Part shown: one piece after another, positions 23,241 to 34,996 of the stretch | Layout of the letters: each line of letters opens with the position of its first letter | Numbering within the stretch: the stretch's first letter is position 1 | Source: Heliocybe sulcata | Taxonomy: Eukaryota > Basidiomycota > Agaricomycetes > Gloeophyllales > Gloeophyllaceae | Assembly (NCBI GenBank): GCA_004369045.1 | Contig: ML213515.1 | Location: 374,401 to 438,400, forward strand | Reading direction: 5' to 3' | DNA length: 64,000 bases | The notes under the pieces: generated by a model | Told to the model about the DNA's origin: nothing | Seen by the model: only the letters and a program-made list of their open reading frames with translations | Databases searched by the model: none | Position numbers and translations under genes: made by a program

Positions 23241-23808
23241 CTAAGACGCGTTGACCGTAGTGATTTGAACGGGTGCATAAACACCGCCATAAGTGTAGTA
23301 CTGGCTGCCATCAGTGCCGTCCTGGGCGAAGGTCATCTGGAGTGCGATGTCATAGCTGGCATTCCAGTAGTAGGCATGAGGAATCTGTCAGCAGCCAAAG
23401 GTCAGAGCGTGACAAGGGCAGCACATAGTAAATAGCTTGCCTGAACGGTGAATTCCTCATTGAGGGTACCCGCAGCAGGCTCGTGGTGAGCCAGGACGTA
23501 AGGGAGCTCGTGACCGTTGTTGTTTACGGGCACCTTGAGGACATAGTCGGTGTACGTGGGGACGTGGTTGAACTGCTGAACTGCACAGGTGAAGTCCGCC
23601 TTAATCGTGACGGTCTACGTGGCACGAAGGTTAGTCTGAGCGCCGGGTGTCATCAACATTTTGCGGTACTCACGTCACCAGCAGCAACAGTCGTGGGCGA
23701 TACAGTGACGACACCATATCTTGTGGCCTCGGGGCATGAAGCGGCGGGGGCTGCTGCGACGAGGGCGGCAAGGGAGGAGATGGCAGCGGCGGCGGCAAAG
23801 AACTTCAT
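23241..23808 (-). CDS. Small secreted protein, 150 aa
   Basis: Three exons (23808-23674, 23614-23441, 23384-23241) encode 150 residues. An Ala-rich signal peptide (MKFFAAAAAISSLAALVAAA) is followed by PAASCPEATRYGVVTVSPTT. Then come a beta-rich body (TVTIKADFTCAVQQFNHV, TDYVLKVPVNNNGHELPYVL, SYDIALQMTFAQDG) and the end QITTVNAS. Only two cysteines follow the leader, enough for one disulphide. I do not recognise the family; it resembles the many small secreted proteins of wood-decay fungi. The second intron begins CAG|GCAAGC, a GC-AG intron. A TATAAG box lies 97 nt upstream, which together with secretion suggests a regulated, well-expressed gene. Confidence 0.8.
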
Positions 23809-23904
23809 TGTGGCGTGTGGTGGAGAAAAGGAGGAGGTTTACGAAAGGCTTGAAAGGCGTAGAACGAAGATGGGAGGATGCTGATAAAGCCTCGCCGGGT
23901 CTCC

Positions 23905-23912
23905 CTTATATA
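23905..23912 (-). promoter_or_regulatory. TATA box of the small secreted protein gene
   Basis: TATATAAG on the minus strand, 97 nt before the ATG at 23808. Confidence 0.65.
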
Positions 23913-24309
23913 CTCCAGGGAGACGGCCATGCATGGCCTTTGCCAGAGTGCTAAACTGTGATCATGAGGTCTGGCCGAAGTTGGGCCGAACAATATGTTA
24001 TCACAATTGATCAACCAGCACCGGCACGTAGCGGAAGAAGAAACAGTTGGAATAACGGAAGAGAGCATGACGGCCAGGAAATCCCGCGTTTCGAGCCGCC
24101 TAGGGTGTGTATGCCATTGCTTCGCGAATGCGGACAGCCTCGGCCTCCTGGTGGTTGCAACGTAGCAAGTACTGTGTCCTTAGCCACATTTTCGCCGCTA
24201 TAACGCGGCTCTCTTTACTCTGTTCCGCCTTCGCAGAGGGAGCCAAGGGTAAATAAGCCGACGAAGGTCGATCGGGCAGGGCATCCTATAATAGCGGATA
24301 GAAGATCCT

Positions 24310-24343
24310 TCCATGAGGTGGCTGTGTCCATGAGGTGGCTATG
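24310..24343. repeat. Tandem duplication, 17-bp unit x2
   Basis: TCCATGAGGTGGCTGTG is followed directly by the same 17 bp with one change. Confidence 0.85.
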
Positions 24344-25889
24344 TTTACATGTTCGGTGAAGACTGGCCACCACGACTTATCCGAGATGGCCTGACGGCTT
24401 CCTGATGCCCTGTTGGAAGCTGCGTTGCTCTCATATTATTGCCGGACCATATGTAACTGCCCGCACCCAGGGAATGAGCACTGTATATACGGATATACGG
24501 TCAAAAGAGCTCTATTAATATCTCGTACACTGATATTTGAGGAGGTTGGAGACAAGCGTCGCGTATGGATGATTTCTGGGCTGACGATTTTATGCGACGT
24601 GTATCTCATCCTTTTGCCAGTTGTCGGAAATTCTCTGAATCCATTCAATTCCGCTTCCGAGCCTGGTCTTACGCGGGTTCAAGACAATTTGTAGTCGATC
24701 TGTAGTCCAACTTATAAACTTTGTGATCGTGAGAACCTATCCGATCATAGCGTCGTTACGAGTCCTGAGGCCTGAGGTACGAAGGATTCGTCTTTGCAGA
24801 CATTTTTGGGCCCTCTGCCGAACGTTGAGCCCGTGTGAATAAATTGTGCCGAGTAATCGGGGTAGGAAATGTTTGTAGTTAGTCACTACAGTTTATTCGA
24901 AGTCCGCTTGTATGGATACTACAAAACAGGTGTGGCGCTCAGTTGTATAGTAATTCCGTCGATGTCTTTTGTCTCTCTCCATCTATTCTATTCCGTTCCT
25001 GCTGATCTGCTCAATATAAGGTCTTCCATAAAGAAGGTACGCCCTGAAATATTCTCACAAATTTATGTGCTGCCGTTCCTTCTGAGGATTGGCGGTGGCT
25101 GCTGAGAAGCTTGCTTACCGTGAGAATCCTTTTTTGTAGGGTCTTTGAAGTCACTATTTCTGACGCTTACTGCCTTCTTAGACGCCCGGCCGCTGTAGGT
25201 ACAACCTCTTGCATCCACGGTACCCCGCCGCCTGACCTTGTGCTTTGCGTTGTAGGTGCTCATCGTCGTTGCGCGCGAGTGACGCACACGGCGGTTCCCA
25301 TCGCTCGACTGTCACTGCACTGTTTCGCCGGCCGCGTCGCTCTGTATGTTTGGCTTACAGGTGGTCTGGCGGTCGTGCATGTAGTCTGTCCCTGTATCTC
25401 TCCTCGAATAACAAGAGGAGATCTCGCCCGTCCGACACACGAAATAGAAGGCCCTGGCATGCTCGGTCGCTAGTCTAAAGTGTTGGAGGATGGGTCATGT
25501 TTGCGTAATCTACGATGGTTTGTAGAGGTAATCTGCACTGTAATTTACTCACAAAGATATGCTGCAACCCTTCAAGCCCAGTAAGAACTCGATCTCCCTG
25601 CGTCGATTTACATCACTCGGTACGAGGAGAATTGATAACAAATATGAAATGGCACTTTAGTAGAAGCCACAGCAATTTACCTGGATTTCTGTCACTTGCC
25701 GTCACATTAGGTCATGGAAATCGAGCAAAATGTCCGATTGCGCAGCGTAGTACCTCTAATATGTTCGATTAACTTCTATTTGTTATCCATCGCATGTTTG
25801 CAGTTGAATCACAGGACATTGCCATCATGTTCAATTTCTGTCAAATTACATCTAATACATCTGTCCCCTGTGCCCTATGCCCTGTACCA

Positions 25890-25948
25890 GAGTCCACCCA
25901 CTACCTAGTTCCCCGACCGAGTCCTCCCACTACCCAGTTCCCCGTACC
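25890..25948. repeat. Imperfect tandem duplication, about 29-bp unit x2
   Basis: Units begin GAGTCCACCCACTACC at 25890 and GAGTCCTCCCACTACC at 25919. Both run on to AGTTCCCCG. Confidence 0.7.
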
Positions 25949-26751
25949 CTCGTGAATCCACAGCCTTCCACCATCTGACCCATATGTACTGATTTTGATC
26001 TGTATGGCTTGCTAGCATAACCATGTCAGTACATTGAGCAATGGGATCAGAATACCCCAGACTTACTATCTGATTCGAAGGTCGCTTGAAGTCCTATCAG
26101 AAGCAAAGCGGTGACCGTCAGAACATTGTCGCAATGGGCGCAGACTCACAGTCCCAGCAGGCGGGATCGCGGCACGAACAGAAGCAGCGCTCACGGCGAG
26201 AGCAGAAGCAATGCAGTATCGGCGGCGGGGGCGGACAGAGTGGTGGTAGTGGGGGCGGAAAGAGTCGCGGCATGGGGAGCGCGACACGCGCCTCCCTTTA
26301 TATAGCGCCGAAGACGAAAACGACCATGATCGGAAGCTTGGTCGTCACACTCAAGCTTATTGGTGTGCACGGTCAAACCAGTCGTGGAAAAAAATAGATG
26401 GAATTGATCGGTGTGGGGCTAGAAGAGTCTTGTTGCAGAAATAATAGAGGTAATTCGAGATAATTGACAGTGCCATGCTTCCAACAGATACAAATACAGG
26501 TAAATCGACGCGGGAAGAATGGGTTCTTACTGGGCTTCAAGCTTCAGGTCTCAGGACTCGTATAAATTGCCACGCTTGCGGTGGCCGGCTACCCCAAGTC
26601 CAAATGATCAATTCAACCCCACTACATGCGAAGTTAACACGACGATGAGGTCCTTGCCGCTGGCTTCCCTCCTCCCTCAATTTACCCTTTCCAGCTGGTT
26701 TTTCAGGCCGAATTCTTAAGCATACTTTCCCGCTCATCCCCATACACGGCT

Positions 26752-27078
26752 TCACCCGCTCAGCGCCTCCTCTCGGTCCTCCAACTCCCCAACCCCAACC
26801 CTCAACCTATGTCGGATAGCGCTATCAATGCGTGATTCGTAGAGGTCGACGATGCGCAAAGGACTCTCGTAGAGGGGTGGCTCGAGGATAAGAGGGCGGA
26901 GATGGGGAAGAGGTTCAGTGGGAAGCTTTGACTTATGGCCGGTAAGGGCGGGAGCCAATGCTGGTGGTGGCGTTCGCGTTCCTTGCGTCGTCGCGGTATG
27001 ACCTTCCCCTGTTGGACCCGAGACCGTCTCTGAAACACGCGCGTTTTGAGTTGCGGATGAGGCATGTCGGATTCTCAT
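26752..27078 (-). CDS. Hypothetical 108-aa protein
   Basis: An intronless ATG frame. The first half is Thr/Ser/Pro-rich and low complexity (TQGTRTPPPALAPALTG). The second half reads like structured protein (ILEPPLYESPLRIVDLYES, SAIRHRLRVGVGELED). The second half could be an N-terminal exon of a larger gene whose downstream exons I cannot find. No family is recognised. Confidence 0.35.
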   Translation of the reverse strand: MRIRHASSATQNARVSETVSGPTGEGHTATTQGTRTPPPALAPALTGHKSKLPTEPLPHLRPLILEPPLYESPLRIVDLYESRIDSAIRHRLRVGVGELEDREEALSG

Positions 27079-28181
27079 GGATACGACTATAGGCGTAGGC
27101 TCTTCTTGTTTTTCTTACGCCAATATGGAACCTGATTGTTTGTAAACAGTGTGGCACGCCTGCCGCGGCCCGTTAGCTGTTATCTATTCCGTTGCAGGTG
27201 CGTCTTTGACTTTACTGCCGGATGGCTTATAGCCTGAATGCGCATATAGAGCTTCATCAGTTGACCTCCCCGCGCACTGCCCTTGCTTTCCTCAGGTACC
27301 TCCTCGACGTATCTCCTGTCAACGTTCTGTAACCCTAGCTCTTACTATGCATCGGAGGCAAGCGCTTGCTTCCGGACTTCTAATACCCGACGTCTTCAGA
27401 TTATTCGTTCCAAACGATGCAGATATTTTTCTCTCGGCTCGGTCAAGTCCCTTCTTGGATACCTCGCGGATATATGCAGTCGCATCATGTTGGGAATCCG
27501 TGATTTATGAAGACACCTCCTCAGTCGGATATACTGAAGAATAGAGCCGAGATTCACGCCGACCTCATTGACGATCTCGACGCTACACCTTGTCTCCCAT
27601 GGTTCATATTAATATTGACGAAGCCTTTCCCAAGCACGAAGTACAATGCGGGACATCTGAACTCGGGTGCTTTGCTTTGCGGCAGTGCTTAGGGCCTGCA
27701 GCTGGCAGGCCGATGTTCCAAAGGCGTTTGTGATCGGACCCGGATGCTGTTCACTGAGTTGTAAACCAGAGTCCGCAGATGTCGTTCATATATCAACATT
27801 GGCTAATATTGCCTGCCTGGCCAAGTCCTCGTTGTGTCCCTGCCGCGATTCCGAGACGTTGGATGGGCTCCGAGGCGGTGGATTCCATACAGTCGCGGAA
27901 GCGCCCAGTGGAATTCGCCACAGCTACCAAAGTTTACCTGTTGAGCCCCGTTCACCTGTTGCCTCTGACATCTGAAGTCCAGACTGAGATTGTCGAGACC
28001 GCGAAAGACCCAGGTATGTTTCGATTGGCGAGTGCGTCCTCGGTTACGATGAGTCAAACATTGCCTAGGACAGCCGAATTATTTGGTGATTCTGGCAGCA
28101 TGTCTGCGACTTCAGATGGTGATCGTGCCCGTGGAGTCCGTACTGCACTGTGTATCTTCGCTGACTTGCACCAATCTCCCA
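27079..28181. other. Intergenic, nothing recognised
   Basis: 1.1 kb with chance frames only. Confidence 0.5.
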
Positions 28182-28714
28182 ATGGGTTCCGGGATTGATC
28201 CGTCCTGGATCAAATACGCAGATCGTTTCCCGCCCTTCTATAAAAAGCACGCTCCCTTCTTCGCATCGCTCGCGACAGAATTCAATACAGCGCTCGCAGA
28301 CGCCCATATTTTGCCCTTACGACGCTGCAGTATGCTCTTCCATGCTTTACGGGGCCATCGCGAGCTTATGAACTGTAATGGCGAGGCGGAACTGATATGT
28401 GAGTATCACGGAGTCATGCTCTGTAACTCTTTCCTTCTGTACTTACCCCTATCGCTGTCCCGACGCGAGGCACCTTGAATTCATCTACTATGCATAGCAA
28501 GGTTTTCGGCGCAGCGGCCATGGCTATCGATCACTTCCCTGGCGATCGTATTCTCTCGCAGGTTCGGTGTGGGCAGGCAGCTCACCGGCGGCAATAGTCA
28601 AGCAAGGGACCGCGTTCCACTGTATAAATACATCGCTCACCTCCTGCTGAAATGTTGCTCGCAAGCCCAGCATGCTCTTACGCTCCACACGCTTTCTAAC
28701 AATCAATTGGTCTG
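28182..28714 (+). CDS. Possible gene of unknown function, first exon clear
   Basis: The frame from ATG 28182 reads IDPSWIKYADRFPPFYKKH, then FFASLATEFNTALADAHI and LPLRRCSMLFHALRGHRELM. It looks like real globular, helical protein and ends at a good donor (ATAT|GTGAGT, intron from 28399). Downstream segments also look coding (KVFGAAAMAIDHFPGDR at about 28,500-28,560; DRVPLYKYIAHLLLKC at about 28,607-28,650). I could not join them to the first exon in one frame, so this may be a decayed gene or I have the wrong splice sites. The family is not recognised. Confidence 0.35.
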
Positions 28715-29121
28715 AGGATCGGGTCTTCATCCTGTGGCTGTTCATACTCCCGCCCTTCGTCTGGGTGGAACGCGTACCTCGGGAGAAGTATAGCCTGCAG
28801 CAATGCGTCATGCGCCGAATCAGACTTGCCCCACACCAATGGCCTCCAATACACCTCGAGAATGCTGCCGATGAGCGCATCAAGCATCTGGAGAGGAAGT
28901 ACCCTTCGGTATGTGCTCTCTTTACAACGTGACTTCTCTACTGGCCGTCTTACATGTGCCACGAGACTTTCCAAAGCAGGAGTGCATATGCGGAGACGTG
29001 GCCCAGAATTAATCGAACTCTGTTTGTCAAGTGAGCTCATACGCTGGCTCCCTGAGTCCGTAAAGGAATCTCATCAACACTCTGTCTTCCAGTGCTCGTG
29101 TGCATAGACTCCAGCACCTAG

Positions 29122-29967
29122 ATGGGTCGAACGAAGGACTTCAGAGACTACGAGAAGTATACATGCAAGGTATGCATCTATATTTCCGTCTTACCGCATG
29201 TAACCCATGTTTTCTCAGGTTTGGATCGACGCTCAATCATCGTAAAGCAACTCACCCTACGATGCTAAGGGTTACTCACATTGTTTATAGCTCAGCCTCC
29301 TTGCCAGCACAACAATTACTGCAATGGGACTCCCTGGGACCGACAATGCGCACTGGTTGGCCAGAGCATTCTGGTTCGCTAGCTCCGCGATAGCTGTCAC
29401 CGGCGTAATCATGGCCATCTTGACGCCTATCTTGTTCGACACTTTCTTTCAAGAGGACTGTGAAGCCGCACTTCATAATAATGCGGCACACAAATATTTG
29501 ACTCTACATACCGATCCCGTCCTCCTTCACCAGATCGACATCTTCATCGAAGCGTATCGGGTGGCAAGTGATGCTCTATGTTCGTCCGTTCAAAGCTTCT
29601 GACATGACCTATGCCGGGATAGTGCATCACCTATACAGGGTACTTCTTCATTGCCGGCTTCGTTGCATTCTGCGCTTCCGTCGACTTCGACGGGAACCCG
29701 CAGCCATGCCCAAGGCGCCCATTTGCCCTTGTCTCCGCTGTTCCTTTGGCACTGGCGTGGATCACCTACGCTATGCGCGGCCTATACTTGTCGTGGAAGC
29801 ATCGTAATTTTCGCAAAGCGGGAATCGCTGATGTCAACCGCACGAATTGGTCTCAGAACGCAACGGAGGGAGGTGGTTCTTTTGTTCGAGGTCACGACTC
29901 AAGCCAGACGTTCGTTACAGCGTTGTCCAAAAAGGATCCGACGACAGCCATGCTATATCCCGTATGA
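29122..29967 (+). CDS. Multi-span membrane protein, 219 aa, unknown function
   Basis: Four exons (29122-29169, 29219-29241, 29308-29567, 29639-29967) sum to 660 nt. The short N-terminus MGRTKDFRDYEKYTCKVW precedes TTITAMGLPG and a first membrane segment (ARAFWFASSAIAVTGVIMA). A loop with ECEA-like acidic residues follows. Two more hydrophobic segments come next (YFFIAGFVAFCASV; FALVSAVPLALAWITYAM). The basic YLSWKHRNFRKAG stretch and a polar Ser/Thr-rich tail end the protein. The layout suggests a small integral membrane protein with a cytosolic tail. I do not recognise a named family. The third exon's donor (GCAA|GTGATG) and the 2-nt-sensitive acceptor choice at 29307 were picked because they alone keep the frame. 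Confidence 0.7.
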
Positions 29968-30410
29968 GAATCGAACCAGAACGCATGGTTTCGCCATATT
30001 TATTCCATGCATATTTATCGCTGTCTCCACTCTGACCTGATCAGGGAGCAGGAGCTTGCCCTCCTTCCTTCTGGTGTGGCGTAGGCGAGCATGTGGGCAT
30101 TCCCAGGACACTTCCTGTGACAACGACAGACAGGTTTCGCTCCGACAAGGCGAAAGTTCGAAATTCAATCTTTTGTTGGTATCGAGGATCTCTGCAGCGA
30201 ATGGACTTCCACCAGCGAGACATCCTACAGGATAGGATCAGCCACTGTACGTAAGAGCGCCGTTATTAAAGATTGGACTAATAACTACAACATAGTCCGT
30301 CACAAAGAGAGGAAACACCAGTCCCAATACACCACAAGTATCCCGGTAGGTCCATACCCTACCGTTCCCAAGGAGAAATAAAATATCACCGAGTCGGAAT
30401 ATTTAGGCCG
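29968..30410. other. Convergent 3' regions, no gene
   Basis: Lies between a plus-strand and a minus-strand gene end. No coding signal seen. Confidence 0.6.
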
Positions 30411-31954
30411 TTACATCAAGCCCAGACTGAGCAGGAGCACTGCAGCCAGAGAAAGGAGACTGAGCGGGTGCGAGAGCATCGGTAGCGCATCAGAAGTACC
30501 ACTGCCTTGCGTGGATGTGGGACTGCCGGTTCTCGCTGCACCAGGCGACGTCGCAGAGGCGCTTCCAGTCGTGGTGCTCGATCCATTACTGGTAGCGTTC
30601 GTCAAACCGAATACCCGAACATATGATATCTCGAAGTAGGCATTATCATATGTTGGACTGCCCGGCCCAATGACGCTGTTCAAATACTGGGAACCGAATG
30701 TCAGTCAACAGGAGTCTTGGACGACGAGATCCTTACGCAGTCTCCGGGCGGACAGGTCTGGTTGTATGTAGGGTTGCCACTGTCATCGCGGCCGTGTCAG
30801 TCCGAGCTCTTCAGATTAAGAATGAAAGTACTGACAAGGCGCCACATAGCTGGATGTCCAACACCAACTGCTGAGCTCCGAAGTGAGATCCAATGTCACA
30901 GCTGCTCGCAGGATAAGAAGCGCTGGGAGCACCCCAGCTGGTCGGGTCAATGGATGTGTTTGACAGGCTTATGCTGGACGGAACGTCTGAACGCTAGAGG
31001 ACACGGATGAGCCGAGGTGCTAACGAGCGAAACCGCTTATCACATACGCTCCAAAACCAGATGCTGTAAAAGATAGACAGCGTCGATCAGAACCAGGGTC
31101 TCTGAAGTAAGGCGAAGCATCTCACTAGATACCAGACGTATCAAATTGCGTTGCCCAGACGCCTCCGCCTGCACTCGCAAAGCCAGGGCCATAGCTGTTT
31201 GGCTTCTTTTCCGAGACAGTGCACCCCGCTCCGTCCGTTGCGTTGCAGTTCGGCTCGATAGTTTGCCCCACTTGATTCGAAGGAGTGGTGTGCGTACATC
31301 CTGCAGCAGTATGCAGAGCCATCTGGTTGTTGCCCATAAGGTTGGCATATTCAACAATATCAATTTCCCCATCGTAGGGCCAGTTCGAACCCCGGGTCCA
31401 GAAAGAGGGCCAAACCTGTACAGAAAGAGTTCCTGAATAATGAATCAGAGGAACCGATGAATGTCTGCGACTTACTGAGCAGCCCCATGGGAGGCGGGCA
31501 GCGTCCATAATGAAGACACTTCCGACAGGGTAGAAATCTGAAGTGTATATTTCGACCTAATCGCATGAGCGTTTTCATAAGACAGGAGTATGCATCAGAA
31601 CTATCTTGTCCTTACGGTATTTCGCTTGTTGGGGTATGCGACGTTAGTGGTATTGTCCACTCTCATAAACGCGTGTCCCGAGGAACTATCGACGTATGCC
31701 AAGTGTGCAGATTGAGCTGCACTCAACGGTCCTACATATTGGGTGTCGCCTGTGAAAGAGCAGGGAGCGTTCCTATGAATGAATCCTTTAAACAAGAGAG
31801 AAAGGCCCTTACCGTACGTGGAAGGGTCGTACCCATTGAAGAAGTCCCAACCGTCAAAGAAATTTTGCCCCGAGTACTCTTTGACGAGAGTGTATGCTAC
31901 CACATGAGACACCAACGAAACAGCTAATATTATGCGCGAGAAGGACCGCTTCAT
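30411..31954 (-). CDS. GPI-anchored GH16 beta-glucanase (endo-1,3(4)-beta-glucanase type)
   Basis: Eight exons (31954-31813, 31749-31616, 31556-31476, 31415-31126, 31063-31048, 30993-30836, 30779-30737, 30686-30411) give 379 residues. The signal peptide is MKRSFSRIILAVSLVSHVVA. GH16 features are SGQNFFDGWDFFNGYDP near the mature N-terminus, GCSVWPSFWTRG, and the catalytic GEIDIVE (nucleophile and acid/base Glu). Other GH16 features are NNQMALHTAAGC and IYIWFWS. After GDCYLNSVIG comes a Ser/Thr-rich stretch and a hydrophobic tail (LSLLSLAAVLLLSLGLM), the pattern of a GPI signal. It should sit at the plasma membrane or cell wall and act on beta-1,3/1,6- or mixed glucan. A TATA box lies 63 nt upstream. 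Confidence 0.92.
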
Positions 31955-32016
31955 CCTCGAGGTCGACCTTAGGGAATCGAGAGAGCCGCAGCGGGCAGGG
32001 TCTTCTGTCTGAAAGA

Positions 32017-32025
32017 TTTATATAG
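32017..32025 (-). promoter_or_regulatory. TATA box of the GH16 gene
   Basis: CTATATAAA on the minus strand, about 63 nt before the ATG at 31954. Confidence 0.7.
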
Positions 32026-32696
32026 CTCCGGATTAGCGCCCATTTAGTCATGCAGAACAACCTGGTACACCTGCGTGGTTACTTAAGTCGGGTCCAGGCA
32101 ACGACAAGGCTTTCCTGAGAAGACACGAGGATGCATGGCCAGGGCTCTTTCATGGACCGCGGCCAATTGGCACTTGTATGCGGATCATCATCAGACGGCA
32201 ATGTTTCGCCGCCTTAAAGATTCTCTCAGGCTGGCTGCGCGTAGAGAGCGGTCGGAGCAAACATGATGGCAAGTTATTGAGAGAGCATTGGACGTCGCTG
32301 GTGTTGCGTTCTTATAGGAGTTTGAGATTGTCGGAGATAGTCTTAAAGCTAGCATGCGGGGCGTGCGGATGCTACGCCACAAAGGCTATATAACTTGATT
32401 AGTTTGGGCGATCTGACCGGCGACTCCCGAGACGCGTAACTCTCGAGTCTCAGTCTGTGGCTCGTCCGAAACCAGCATACCTTATGGTCGCTGACTCTCC
32501 TGCTTGCCATCATTGTCACTCGAAATATCTGGTATCGTGTCATGCAAGCGACTCTGGCTGAGACGCAGGGGTATGTATTGCAAAAGTGTATCGTCCATTG
32601 ATCATAACGAAGAGGTTGCATAAGGTAGAGCATGGCGGAGTAACATACGTGAAGCATATGTGAAGCAATCCGAAGGGAGAACATAGGGTGCATAAG
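32026..32696. other. Intergenic, no gene
   Basis: Includes another isolated GGCTATATAAC box at about 32,383-32,393 on the plus strand, with no gene after it. Confidence 0.5.
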
Positions 32697-33701
32697 CTAG
32701 AAAGCGGATGTGAATAGAGGATGCGACCAGTCCCAACCTTGGAAAAGATCAAAGCCCATATGTGACCCCATGCTGACTTCAAGCGTGCAATCCTCGCTTA
32801 GCCACGGGAAATCGCAGGAGACGGGCTCGGGCATCGAGAAATCGAACTGAGAGTAGTCAGGAAGAACATCAGCGGGCGTGCATGCCGGGAGCTGCGGCCA
32901 GGAAAAGGGCCCTGCTGCGGTATCGAGCCAAGCAGGCTGGACGGTGTCGACCATGTCCTCCGCCTTCATTATAGGCAAGAGTTGCACGTCAGGGGACGGT
33001 GCAACTGATGGCCAGAATGAGAGAGCAGCAAACTCGGAGGTATCGACCATAGCTTCCGCCTTCACTACAGGCGAGGGCTGCGACGTAGAGGGAGATGCGA
33101 CCGTCGACCATGACGACGCCGGAGGCGGAGAGTATAGGCCCGAGCTATTCGATGAAGTAGGACTGAATCGCCGAGGTTGGTACGAGCGGTAACAGGGCAC
33201 ACTGTCGTAATCGACGGTACGATCAACGCGTCGCAGTGCCGCGCCCATACCGTGTTTGCGCTTCCTGTGCTTCGAGAGGCAGCTTCGGTCCCGGAAGCCA
33301 CGACCACAGTCTTCACAGAATGCGATAGGTTCGAGAGTGCTATTATACGGAGCTTCAGAGAGGAGTCGACATTGAAGAGATAGGTACGTACTGCATGGAA
33401 TGTATGTGATTCTCGAGGTTGCTCTTCTGCAACGTCCTGAAGGTGCATTCCAGGTATTGACATTGATACCAACTGCAGACGACTATGAGAGAATGCATAG
33501 TATAATAGCAATATTGCTCACTTGCGATCCTCCTCGGGAAGGTGGGTCTGTAGGTGACGGGTCAGACCATGTCTCCGAGTAAACGTCTTTCCGCATTGGT
33601 CACACGGAAACGTCGAATCCTGTGTGGCGGAAGGGTAGGTGAGCTGTGGCTGTGCTCGTGGTAGAAGAAGGACGTACAGAGGCAGAAGATGCTTTAGGCA
33701 T
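32697..33701 (-). CDS. C2H2 zinc-finger transcription regulator, 281 aa
   Basis: Four exons (33701-33678, 33619-33522, 33472-33392, 33339-32697). The short first exon MPKASSAS is chosen because GTACGT and CACAG lead straight into the finger frame. Three fingers follow in a row near the N-terminus: FPCDQCGKTFTRRHGLTRHL.TH, YQCQYLECTFRTLQKSNLENH...H and FCEDCGRGFRDRSCLSKHRKRKH. The rest is Ser/Pro-rich and acidic with short aromatic patches (FDLFQGWDWSHPLF). Two similar blocks, VVKAEAMVDTSEF and IMKAEDMVDTVQP, form an internal repeat. The finger block should bind DNA and the acidic tail may activate transcription. No specific target can be named. Confidence 0.85.
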
Positions 33702-34902
33702 AGCTGTTCACGGGAGGATATTCGACGGAAGGGAAGTTCTCGGGCGCTGATCGACGAGGGGATTGATGCTCTCCTCTCTCCGTCGCCCTGCGCATTTATG
33801 TGGTTTGTGGGCGACAGGTTTGCAGGCAATCCAGCAGTGGCACAAGCGCAATCGACGAGTGGCACAGTCAAAATTACCGTATATGGAGGAGGAATTACTG
33901 AAAACGGCAAGAGGCGCTTTGACCGTCGCCAAGAAAGGGAAACACGAGGCGGGTGGCGCGATTGCTTCAGAGCAGGGTTTTGAAAAATTACCTAGTATGG
34001 GAATTCCCGGAGGCGGGGAGTGGCGCCAGCAAGTCGACTGTACATGGTGAGTAGAGTTGTCAGAATGACCGCCAGACGTGTATCAAGAAAGCTAGGGTAG
34101 ACAGCACAGGGAATCTCCACGGTATTATGCAGATTCAGACTCGTCAACACGGACCACGAGCTCCTGGACTGGGAATCGGAGAGGTCCATGGCAGTCATTG
34201 GCAGATGCAAACAGCACAAGGCGTCGAGTAGACCAGTTAATTCAAGCATAGCGAGCTTAAGGCACATGCGATGAAGTATAGGGCGCGACTGTGTGAATAG
34301 TCGCTAGTCAAGCTTGGACGAACTCTTCGTCCGACGACCACGAGAAAGAGCCACGTGGGTGAATCGTCACGTATTTGTCTTAGGTGGCACTAACTTCCAA
34401 GGGCGATTTACAACAGGTCTTCGCCTGCAGTCGTTTGCTGGTTATGTTACTATCGTATCCTGCAATAATGTCACTGTTTATCAGCCTATACCCTCAAGTT
34501 ACAAGGACCGGCCTGGACATTCAGCGCCTATTCAGAGACTTGGCACTTCCGGCGCATCAACGCAACGTCGTCCATTCCGGTTGTGTGGCTTTGCTAGCTG
34601 GACTATCCTCTTAAGCTTGGTAGCGGAATTCTTGCGAGTATGAAGAGCTGTGGTTTCAACCTCATGCCTGCAGCAATTCGGGATGTCAGTCGCTGGAACG
34701 AGTGCATCGGTTCGACGAGCTGCGCTGCAGAGCGTCATCGAATATCAAGACAGATATATCATGGCAACCAGGATATATCTCACGTGTCCGTTCTGTGGCA
34801 TAAATAGACAAACAGTGGGGTTGTACAGCCATCAGATGGTAAGTGTAATGTCTCCAATGACATAGTCGCCTGAAAAGAGATATGACGTCATCGTCGACAA
34901 CC
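33702..34902. other. Intergenic, divergent promoters; no gene
   Basis: 1.2 kb between the divergent zinc-finger gene and the small hydrophilic protein gene. No coding signal recognised. Confidence 0.5.
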
Positions 34903-34910
34903 TATATATT
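34903..34910 (+). promoter_or_regulatory. TATA box before the 130-aa protein gene
   Basis: TATATATT, 87 nt before the ATG at 34997. Confidence 0.55.
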
Positions 34911-34996
34911 GTGGCCACAGCATACTTCGCTCAATACAATCATTCGAAACCTACGATCCTCATTACTCACCACCATCAATATCTCCTTCATCCACA

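Larger units (their letters stand above)
23913..26751. other. 2.8 kb without a defensible gene
   Basis: Contains two short tandem duplications (24310-24343, a 17-bp unit twice; 25890-25948, a 29/30-bp unit twice). It also holds an isolated CTATATAAAGG box on the minus strand near 26,300. The only frames after that box are short Pro/Cys/Arg-rich ones. No transposon ends or protein domains were recognised. Confidence 0.45.

Noticed and set aside
26066-26397. TATA box (minus strand, about 26,300) followed by Pro/Cys-rich short frames
   Set aside because: The box is good, but no frame after it has a leader, domain or convincing splice. It was left as an isolated promoter-like signal.
28696-29040. 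Minus-strand 114-aa frame with MLDALIGSILEVYWRPLVWG
   Set aside because: Reads somewhat like protein but overlaps other coding-like pieces on the plus strand and has no partner exon.
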